From the NCBI GenBank assembly GCA_907165275.2, contig OU015661.1:4409501-4473500 (forward strand): 64,000 nt of DNA. The letters are read 5' to 3'. Made by a program: the position numbers and the translations under genes. The notes beneath the pieces are model-generated. The model was not told the origin of the DNA. It was given only the letters and a program-made list of their open reading frames with translations, and searched no databases. Position 1 is the stretch's first letter; every line of letters begins with the position of its first letter. The stretch comes from Zygaena filipendulae. Lineage: Eukaryota > Arthropoda > Insecta > Lepidoptera > Zygaenidae. This document shows positions 33,331-45,300 of the stretch, piece after piece.

Positions 33331-36300
33331 CTATACATCAATAATACTGTCGTGTTTCTTATCGGAAGCTTTGAGTTTTTCTTGCATTTGGGTCAACATG
33401 TCTTGCATCCGTCGTATCTGTAAATAGATGTAGAAAATCATGGTTATATTTACGAGTTATTACGATTTACGATTTGATTGAAACATGAAAGGCAGCAAAA
33501 GGAATTCATATATTATGTATATACCGCGGTTTCGGGTTACAAGCTTACAATGTAGCCTATGTTACTCAGGGATAATTTCGTTACATTAATGAATGTACAC
33601 GTATTTGTGCGTGATGAATAGTTTTGTGTAGGTACCTAAGTAAGGTACGAAAATCACGCGGTGATACTAGTTTCACAGTCAACTGAGTATCGGTATCCTG
33701 AAACACACGGGAGTGAAACCGCAAACATTGAGGCCATAATAACACAATACTTGTTTGTATCGCGATGAATGCTTTCTAGCTCTACGTTATGATTTCTTGA
33801 GGGAATCCCGATGGTCGAGCTGATGGAACTACGGCGGATGGGTAATATATAAATACAACTAAATGAAACACAAACTAAAGATTACCTCTTCGTCTTTCTG
33901 CAAAAGTAATCGATCCGTATCTGTTATCACTATTTCGCTATTGTTTCCCATTGAATCTCTCTTCAGTTTTCTGAAAGGAAAGAGTAGAGTATTTTTGTTA
34001 GATTTCAGTATCCTTTTGAATCCATCAGTACCAAATTGTGCATACACGTCATGGGTAGTCACCGAAGTTCATGCAGGAATTAACCGACCCTGTCGGTTCC
34101 CTGCGGTTTCACCCGTGTTTCACACTGATATGCAAAATTTTATGAAGATCGGTTGAGTCGTTAAGGCGTGAAAGCGTGAAAGCGTAACAAACAAACAAAG
34201 GAACAAATTCCCTTTGGTATTTGTATAATAGTAAAAATTATGTTTGTGATCGGTGCTTACCCCCGCTCCCGCATGGCTTGCTGCGATATCTGCGAGATGC
34301 ACTGCGCTCGGAAATTCTCGTAGTGCACGTCCTGAGTGACGTCCTTCAGGTCCTGCATGTGGGTCGAGATCAGCATCGTGCGCAGCTTCGTGAAGTCCGA
34401 GTGGCGCGGGTTCTCAACTGTCGAATAAAACGTCATTATACCTTTCTCCGACTAACACTAAATGCTCCGAAGGGAAAGAAAGTTACCTCGTTACCGTGGT
34501 TACACTAGTCGTAGGTTAGTAGGTAGGCAGTAACGGTTAAGGACGGTTAGATACTCTTTCTCGCTTCTGACCTATATCATAGTAGGTCTAAGGTAACGGT
34601 TAGTCTTTCTCTCTGCTGGCCTATATCATGGTAGGTCTAACTATCTTCATGCCTAACTCGCGATTTGAATAGTCATAACGCGAAGTAGTTGTTCTGCGTA
34701 TTAGGTATACCCTGCGTAAACGATCCTATACATTATACCTACTCTATTCAAATGCTTAACTATCAAAATTGTTTCGGATCCTATTCACGAATTTCAAGAT
34801 TTTACTGTCTACTTTGTTTTCCCGTGTAGCTATAGATACAACGTGTTAATGAATGGACTGAAAACTAGAAAGTAGTTTGTTCAGAATCGACGTCCGTATC
34901 GATCGCACCATGTTTTAATATGAGTTATATCTTTTCATTTTTACTAGCCCATGTCTAAATTATTTATAATACAATTATGCCGCGTACGCCGGCCGTAGCA
35001 AACAAAACGAATCGGTCATTGACACGTAGGCGCGGGCGTAGCGCTTGCGTAGCTATAGGTCACCTCCAAACTAATGTTGAATAACTTTTAGACTATAAAT
35101 TATTTCGACATACATGATTTATATTTTAATCATATTATTGTTTATGCTTTTAAATGGGGTGTATTAGGTTTTTGGTCAATTTACACGTTGTGTGTCTCGA
35201 TTGGCACCCATGTTTCAGAATGAATGTTTGATTTTTGTGACTCTACATGCAAATAAAGCTGAACCATATTGGATGACCAAACCATTTTTTTAATATAAAA
35301 GCCAAAAGGTACGCTGCTGAGTGCTGACTAAGCATCTGAAACAAAACGCAAAATCTGGAAACGAAAAGCTGTGAAACTGAAATCTGGCACATATATATCT
35401 AGTAGTATATCTACTTGTTTTTATGTTTATAGGTTGGAGATATGAACGCGAATGAAATCGCAGATTTGATTTCTTGTTTGTTTGTTACGATTTAACTCAA
35501 AAACTACTGGACCGATTTCAAAAATTATTTTACCAACAGAAAGCCACGTTATTTTTGAGTGTTCCGCGGGAACTCCGAAATTACCGCGAGTGGAACCGCG
35601 GGGAACAGCTAGTTAAAGATAAAACGGAAGCAACCGTCGACGATGCCCCACGGGTACTGGCGGCCGCGCACTCGCTTGCCGCCCACCTCCAGCACGGTGT
35701 CGGCGGCCACCACGGCGAAGGGCACGGCCGCCTTCAGCTCGCGGTCCTGCTGCTTGAACTCCTCGTCTTCGTCGCTGTCGCACTCCGGGAACTGGTATAC
35801 CTGATACATACGAGTACACGCACTCTGTATATGTATACAAACGAACTAATCTCCATGACTAATAAACAGACCGGTAATCAAAAGGTTCCGGGTTCGATTC
35901 CCAGTGGGAGTAGACAAGGTTCCACTTTTCAGTCTGGGCGTGTTTACATATCTATACTATATAATAATATACAATCATAATAATAATAAACTTATTTAAA
36001 CTTATTCATGCATTTTATCCCAGAATTCCCGCAGGAACTCGAGAGGAAAATATCGCGGGTGAAACCGTGGGGGACAGCTAGTTAACTGAAAAGATCCCTC
36101 TCAGGCCTTCATATCCTCATTATTTTAAGAGCCGTTCTCTGCGGTTTCGCCCACATTAACTTCAGAGTTACCGTAGGAATACCGTGATAGTACCCTCTCT
36201 CCCTTTCAGTAGGTACCTACTCCTGACAACTTGTACTTACAAAAAAATTCAAGATAAACGATCGAGTATGGGTTAAGGCATGAAAGCGTAACAAACCAAC

Positions 36301-39300
36301 TCACATTCGCATTTAGTAGTACTAGAGATGCGCCGAGTACTCGGTTACTACTCGGTAGGTACTCAATGTATTCGGCGTTTTTTTTTAATATCTACTCGTA
36401 CTCGGAATAAAGTGATGGATTTAGGTTAGAGTCATAGTGAAATCAACATTTAAATTGAAAGTAATTAATTTCTAAATAGGATCACTTTTATAACTGTATT
36501 GAAACAGTATACTCGTAGTAAATCGTAAAATACCTCAAATATGTATTGAATGACTGTCCACTACTTTTCATTCTATCGATCAGTTTTAAATAGCGTTTGA
36601 AGTAAAAGTGATAACTGTCGTAAACTATCAGAAAGAACAAGAAGAATTTTTGCGCCAATAAAATGGCTATCTGCTAAAGACTGAACCGAGTTATTCGGTC
36701 GAGTACTTGGTTTGAAAAATTGAAAACCGAATAATACTCGGTACTCGGTTACTCGGTAAATCTGGTACTCGGCCCATCACTAAATTTAGTACATAAGAAA
36801 ATTATGGAGATGGGAATTTCAAAGCGAAGCTTACTTGTATCTTGTTGTCTTCAAGGTCGTTGAGGATCCGTGACTTGAGCGTCCTCACCTCCGCGGCTGT
36901 TAGCGAGTCAGCCTTCGCGATAACCACCACGATATTGACCTTCCGATGCAGCCGCCTCATCATCTCCACATCCACTTGTCGTAAACTGCTCACGAATAAA
37001 TTTTCAGATAAAAAATATTATAGGGACGAGTTACCTACCTATAGGTCGTAGGATAATTTGATTTTGAATTTTCGCCAAAATACTAGGGATTTTGCGAAAA
37101 CACGGATATAGCCGGATACACTCTTGTGTACCTAGGTAAAAATTTAGTATGGTCACAAATAATATAATACTATACTAGGTATGGTTAGAAAAGCACCATA
37201 AATCCACAACAGAACGCGTCACAACACGACACAACCTACAAACAGGGTCTCTATTCTCTAACCATACTAAATGTATGAAACCGATATGCTTACTCCATCC
37301 ATAATATCCAGGTCCAAAAATCAGTTTTACTACTAAATCCCCGATCAATTCAGGCAAAACTTCCTGTCTTTATCTATCAAAGTTAGATTACTTACGTATC
37401 CGTATACGTATCTACATAATTAAATGTTTATTGATGAAAAAAATTACGTTTTCCCTATAACAAACAATGCCTGTAATTTTTGCTATAAAATTATTAATAC
37501 GAAAGTGAGTTTGTTTGTTTGTTACGCTTTCACGGCTAAACGGCTCAACCGATCACCATGAAATTTCGCATACACGTTTTCAGGGGTACAGAGAAGGACA
37601 TAGGCTACTTTTTATTCCGGAATTCCGGAACGGTAACTCCCAAATTAACGCGGAAGAAACTACATTAAATTTTGAAAACTACCTACACGTTGTCAAGAAG
37701 TAGCCTGTTCAGAAAAAGGTAGTAGGTAAGTACTTTTATCTCGGAATACCCCTGGGATCTTTGAAACTAACTCGGGTGAAACCGCAGGAAACAGCTAGTA
37801 TTTCTTATATTTTCTTATTTCTACGACAATTTCCAATTACTCGTTTCCCTCTGACAGAGTGTAAACTACTTACCTGTCATCTGAAAGTTCTGAAACCCTA
37901 ATTGCAGCTAAAACCATCAAAACTAATCCTATCGCATCTATCTAGATTTCAATGAGCCTATCATTTTTAGTTCCATGCAGCAATAGGTAGATAGGTACTA
38001 AGAGTTCACTTACGTGCTTACGAATCTTACGATATTGATCTCAATTTCGGTCAGTGTTACTAAATTATAATTAGGTGTAGGTAGGTACACCACACAGATG
38101 GTAGATGGACGTCCTCTCTATTAGGTAGGTACTTTTTAGGTCAATTGGCTGACGGCCAATTCTGTGGGTAGATATGGTAGATACCAACGTTTAGGTAATA
38201 AAGTACCTACTTATAAGACGCCAGCACCAATTTGGTAAATAAGCTTATTTTAGTCTTGCTCTAGTTAAGTCAGAAAATAAATTCATCAACCCATACCGTT
38301 TTTAAACCAGCAAAATACACTTAAATTAAAAATCATAATTTTGATATAAGTAACTAAAAGAGGCAGTGCACTGGTGCGTGGTGCTGCATTAAAATATTCC
38401 GCTATTTACTTAGAGATTATTGATAGATACTTATATTAGTACCTACCTACATAATGCATTCCACAAAAATTATAAAACATAGCAGGTGCAAAGCCATGTT
38501 AATCAATCCGTTTGGTGTTGTCTATTTACATGGACGGCACGTGCGCTTCCGCAATAGCGGTCGCTATCGCTTAAATCGTCCCTGACTATTTTGATTACTG
38601 TCCCCATGTACGGAACACGCTATTCTTTTGATGTAGGTATACGAACTACAAACAGATCTATATGAAACTGTTCAATATAAAAAATCATCATCGCACTCTA
38701 CAGAGACGTCTCTCTCGTGAAGAACCCATTTTTGCCATATCTTGTCGTAAATAGGTACCTAAACTATAATATGTCCTAGTTAATAATTTCTCTACCGAGA
38801 GACATTTTACTTTATCTTCGTCTTTATCGTTATCGTCACCAGAGATGTGCAAAATAGGTTATAAAATGTATTTATAGATATACACCTATTGTCTATGTAA
38901 TTGTAACAAATGAAAAAATATCAAGTTTGAATAGGAAATAAAATTAACATGTTACTCACTTTTATATGATTTATAAAAAAAATTAGTTGAAATTAGACTT
39001 CCTTTTAATGTTTTAGAGCATTTCTTGCAAACAACCGATATATTATTACTTTCACTTCCAGCATCCTTTTTTATATTTTTAAAACAATACTTTAATATCA
39101 ATGGTAGAGAATTATTATCATCCCTGAAACGAAAACTCACCGTACGGTAAGGTGACCGAATAATCCCGAATTCCCGTTTTATTTACAGTAATCTTTTATT
39201 GTAACAAGATTTTAATTGAAGATTATAACACATTAATTATTATTAATTCTTCGATGTTTACAAAACTTAGCAAAAAGTATTTTGCATTTTGCAAATACAA

Positions 39301-42300
39301 AATATGTCCTAAAAGGTATTTCAAATAAAATATAAAATAAAAAAAAAAGTATTTAAATAGATACAAAATGGAAATAGGTATTTTGTATTACGCATTTCAA
39401 ATACTATTATTTTTAAAATGTCACATCTCTGATCGTCACGTCCCCAAAAAGGCATTGAAAGACATAATATTGTGTATGTCCTAATATTAATTGCATGGGT
39501 CTCGATTCACTATGACCAACAACATTCCTTGCCCATAACGAGCGAGCCTGTAACGCAATTTCTAACGCTCTAGATGGCAAAAAATACCCACAAGTTTGGT
39601 ACTAGTAGTATTCTATATCACATCGTCTGTGTATTTTTTGAAGTGAAACTTGTGGGAACGAGGGTAAAATATTATGGTCATGATGAATCAACTTCCTGCG
39701 GTAGGTATAGTATGTGCTGCTGTCTGTATTTGCCCAGACGCAACGTGCTAGTTATGTTATGCGCCTGCACCATGTACCAATTAAGCTAATGTTGTGGAAG
39801 CATTAGATTTGAACTGTGACTATAACACCACCAATAACCACCAATAACCAGTACCTACCGATTTCCGATGCGCGAGCGTTAATGGCAGCCAGAAACATAT
39901 TATTTCTGTCCTTAGCATTATTGTATGATGCCGAGGTAAAAGGATGATTTATAAAATACTTACTAACTGTTCCTCACGGTTTGAACTAGTTAATATCAGA
40001 GTTCCGGCAAAAACTCCGGGATAAAAAGTACCGTGTGTCCTTTTCTGAAATCTGAACCCCTGACAACGATGTATTCAAAATTTTACGCGGTTTCAGCCAC
40101 CTTGATTTCGGAGTTTCTCTGAGAGCTTCTACAAAAATTCTGGGATAAAAGTACCCTATGGCTTTTTCTGTATTCCTGACAATACGTTGTCAATGCAATA
40201 CAAATTTTTTAAGGTGATCTATTGATTAATATCACGTGAAAGCGCAAAAATTAAACAAATTCACATTCTCATTTTAAATATTTAGTTAGCACGCCGACGG
40301 TATATAGCGATGCCAACCTATGTGCCCACGGTGGTACGAAGTACAGACAGCAGTGCACCCTGTTATCCTGCATATGCCGGCGGTTGAGGCCGCTCTCGTC
40401 TGTGAAATACTGGCGGAACTGCTCGTCCACGTACGCGGAGCACACGCGCCACGAGTCGTCGCAGTTCACTGCGTCCTCAAACCCCGGCGTGTCCACTATC
40501 GTCAAGCGCAACTTCACGCCGCGCTCTTCTATCTCCATCGTTTTCTTTTCAATTGTCGTTGTTTTTTCTATCCTATCTGTTAAACGGAAGAATTATTAAG
40601 GTTAACGGAAAGCGAGGTAACGGTTAAAGAAAAGAAATTCGAACCTGTCTAACTGCCTACTCTGTCTACGTTATTAAGTTGGAACTTTACAAGTCTAATA
40701 TAATTTGTATAATTAGTTCCACAACGCTGATTTTGTGTTAAAAATTTAATGGCAATAGAGCAGTTTAAGTAAAGATAATGATAATAAAAAGTTGCCGGAA
40801 CTTGTGTAGATAATATTCACCTTGAACGTCAGGTATTTTTCTATTTCTATAAAGGTCCCCTAAAAATAAGCTGTTGATTAATGTTGATTTGCCGAGGCCG
40901 GATTCCCCAACCACCATCAATGTGAAGTCGAATCCTCTTTTCACAGATTTGCGATGCACTTGTTCCGGCAATGTCGCGAACCCAATGTAGTCTCGCTCAC
41001 CACGATCACGTTCTGACAACCAAGGACGGTTTTTGAGTTTAAACAAATAAACAGACACACTAAAAGTAATTGGAAAAAAGACGGATACAGGATGTCTTTC
41101 ATTATAATTATTCATACATACGTATATTTAAAGATACAATTATGCTATAAAGTATAAACTATCTTCACCATCCCACGTTGCTAGCCTCTTTCGCTTCGAC
41201 CACATTGATAACTCAATAAGTATAGGTTAGGTACCTATAGATTGCTGATTTTCTCCCTTTAGAGGAAGTGTCCGATCAAAACGGAATCCGTCCGCCGACA
41301 GTGACCCCTTCGAATCTTTCTAGTTGCCAGTACATTCGCTCTTTTGTTATTTCATTGTTATCGAGGCGTTCCTATGTACCTAGCTTATTATTTTCACTTC
41401 CCACTTCGTCTTTCCTAATTCTTATAGTTCCAACAGCATATCATAGTTTGTAGTTATCACCTTCCAACGCGCGTTTTTCCCAAAATATTCTGTTTCCAGT
41501 TTTATAAGTTGCTTACTTTTTTGTTATTTATTTAACTATTTATTTTACAAAGTCTTTTTTATACTTGTAACTTTAAACATTTCAAGTGCTATATGACTAT
41601 GGCTAATAATAGCTATAATATGTGCTGCGCAACTGGCTTGTAGGTGTAGGTTGTATTTGTTATGCATTAGATTGGCAATTGCTCAAACCGACGATTGCTA
41701 TTCTGCAATTGTTGCGGTTGCTGATGCGCATCGATTCACATGAACTCAACGTTAAGGTGAAAGTGAAATTCGATCTAGGATAGGTTTTTATTTATTCACT
41801 AGTCTATTAAATTTCCTTTAAACACATATATACGAGGCAGTTGGTTCCTTTCAGCCTCATGAATTATAAAGTACCTAACACCTACTAAAATTAGGACTCC
41901 TAAATATGTTTTCCTAATTTAGAAGCTTAAAACTTTCGGATATATTTATTTATTTACTTAACAGTATCCACAGTTTTTCAAAATATCACCAAAACACATA
42001 AGTTGTAGGTACGTAGATACACATGTAATGTGTGTACGTACCTAGATATTGCTACAACTGCAATTTAACTGCCAAAAAAGATATTTCTAAATTTATTTTA
42101 GTACTTACATTAACAAAATGGCTGTACTTTGGAAAGGTGACATAGGTACTTAAAATAATAAGATTCAAGGGAAGCAAGAAGGGCATTGCAATGCGCGTGC
42201 AACGGAGTGTGACGTGACAGGTTCCCGTCGTGGTGCCGACACTACACCGACAGTTAGTGCGGGCAGTATCCAGGCCTCGTATACTAAGTATGTACAATCA

Positions 42301-45300
42301 AAGTATCAAACTTGTTATGTCTTTTTTACTCTTTAAATTTTGTCTGATTAGTGGGGGTGCTCCTTACTTGATAAGGCCTCATCAGGGACCTCACCTAACA
42401 GTGCAGCTTAATCGGGAGCAGCAAGCGGAAGCGACAATAATATTATTATATTCTCACTTGTTTTTAATATATAGTAAATGTAGTAAATATCTTGAGATGG
42501 TTTGCTAACTTGGATTTTTATGTAGGTACTACGTACTCCTATAAAAAAAATAATAGGCCTGCCATTTTACATTTAGGGTTCAATCACGGACCTGTTTCAT
42601 ATTTCTTGAATATATCATAATATTATTATTATATTTCAAGGGTCATAGGGTTATCGTTGAGCAATCAATATTGTTATTGGGCGTGATGATATTCGACTGT
42701 CCTTAGAGTTTAGACCATCGATTCCCAAAGTGGTCTGGGCGGACCTCCAGGGGTCCATGGGATACACGACGGGCGTCTACGTTTGCGTGACCAAAAAATA
42801 GGGGTTCACAATTCGCAAGCGGGGGTCCAAGAAAATTTATCTGATTTTAATAGTGAAAGTGCAAAACTTTGTTGCTTAAAGGCCATATTACACTGTAATA
42901 AAAGAAAATTTACTTTTTTTGGGGGATGGGGATTTTTCTAAATATAATAAGAGACAATTGATTGCTTTCTTGTTGACCAACTTCTTTTTTGACATGGACT
43001 CACAGTTCACAGCACAATTAATTAATTAATTAACCAATCAATTCTCACTTTTTTTTCGAAAACTGTTAATTAGTGGTTGGTACTCAGCCACAACACAAAT
43101 TTCCATAGTTAGATCTAATTTTCACATTTTTTGTCGAGTTTAGGAAATATGGTAAAACTTTATCTGTAAGGGGTCCATCGGAACCAGCAAAATTTTGAAA
43201 GTGGTCTATGAAAAAATAAAGTTTGGAAACCTATCTAATTCCCAAGTGTCGTCATATAAGTTTTATAAGGCGTTTATAGCTACATACCTACCATTAATAC
43301 TTAAGTACTTATTTCTACTTAACGTACAGAAGAAAATAATCCGGGTTTTCTTCGGTAGTTACGTTCCTTAGGACCATGGTGACAAATGACTCCATTCTAT
43401 AAACTCATTTTGTAACATTGTTATTTGTTAGTTCGTTATTATATAAGTACGGTGTGACTGGTTGGAAGACAACTACCACAACATAAAGAAATACTTAGGT
43501 ACTTGCTAAAGAATAGCACAATTATTGTAAAAAAAACTCATGAGAACCTAAATATATTGTATGACATAAGTGCCTAGAATTACGGAGTAAGTAGGTACAT
43601 ATAGAGAAAATAGAACAATCAATATTTGTTGAAGATAAATATAAAATACAGGCGTAGAGTTCCTCAATAAGAGGTTTTCTCTCACGATATAAAACAATAG
43701 TGCATTCAGGCAATGTATCACATTGTTTAGCTATAATCGGTGTTATTGGAAAGAATTTCGAAATGAATCAATCGCTTCTGTATATTGTTGTCATTGTAAA
43801 CGAATGCAAGAACTGCAAGATGGAATCCTCAGTGTGACGCAGTGTCAACAAGGGGACACATTACATCCAATTAAGTATCTACGCTTAGAAGCTCCCCAGA
43901 TAATTTAATTGAATGGATTGAATGATTAAACTAAAATTTAGCGTGATCAAAAAACCTGCTAATAGTAGGGGTTTTATTGGTCATTTGGTATAGGGGTACC
44001 TTGCATTTTTGTCTCAAAGGACGCCGCTTGGAACAGTTGATCCTTGGGTCAAACTAAGCTGATTTAGACCGGGTGACACGAGGAGCCCCCCCTGGGGTGG
44101 GCAGGGGAGGGGGGGAAAGAGTGCATCGCCCGCGTCGCAGACTACGCTCGATTTCTGCCCACATATAGCTACTAGGTCGAGTTTGGTATCGTTTTCATAT
44201 AAATCGAGGACGAGGGTTTCATTTCTGGAATAAACTTTTTGCCCGTCCATAGAAAAAAACCGAGCAACTGGCAAAAACAAAAAAAAAATAAAAAATAAAA
44301 TTCGGAATATCGTCTCTAAGAATTATACTACGAGTAATTTCACCATATAAAAAATATAATGTTATAGCCCCTTTATTCTTAAATATAAAAAAAAATATTT
44401 GAAAAACATCTTTTAAGTATAAGTGTGTTAAAAAAAATATTTTACATAGCACGGCGGGACCGAATTTCTTAAATGAAATTTAAAAAATCTCAAATAATTG
44501 CTTTAACTTTTTGCCCAGACTGCTAGACTGGCATTGTTTTTGAACAACATAATATATGTGACTTAAACATGAACAGAAATATAATATTAATTAATTATTT
44601 ATTCATATTTAAATAAAAATTGCACCATTATTGACGTTTCGACTACATCTGCAAAGATCTGTACACTTATAACGCAGTTGCATCTATGTGTACGCTGTAC
44701 TTAGCATTTGCATCTAATTAATCCAATAAGCTAATTAATACAGGGTGACATGCGGAACCCCCCGCAGCGGATGGGTAGGGGAGGGGGTGGAAAATGCATC
44801 ATCCGCGACGCATTCCGCGCTCGATTTTTGCCTCTATATGGCTACTAGGTCAAGTTTGGTGGCGTTTACGTATAATTCAACGATAAGGGTTTTATTTCTA
44901 TAATAAACCTTTTGCCTCTCTATAGAAAAAAACAGAGTAAGGGGGAAAAACAAAAAAAAATCGGAATATCGTTGCTCAGAATTATACTATGAGTAATTTC
45001 AGTATACAAAAAATATTGTAGGTATTGTAGCCCCTTTATTGTAGAATATAAAAGTGTTACTAGAACATCTTTTAGGTGTAAATGTGTTAAAAAATATTTT
45101 GCATAGAGCAGCGAGACTGAATTCCTTAACGCGGTATTTAAAAAACAAACCAATTAACTCGTTTTCAAACATTCCCAGTCTAGCAGTCGGAGTAAAAAAG
45201 TAAATCAATTAACAACAGACTCAAACATGAATCAAAGATAATTATTAATTTATTATTTATCAATATTTAAATTAAAAATGCACTTTCATTGACACTTTCC

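Noticed and set aside
35613..35980. + strand frames and a second - strand frame over the 35.7 kb septin exon
   Set aside because: They are antisense or out-of-frame shadows of septin exon 35800-35635, whose correct frame matches the septin unique element.
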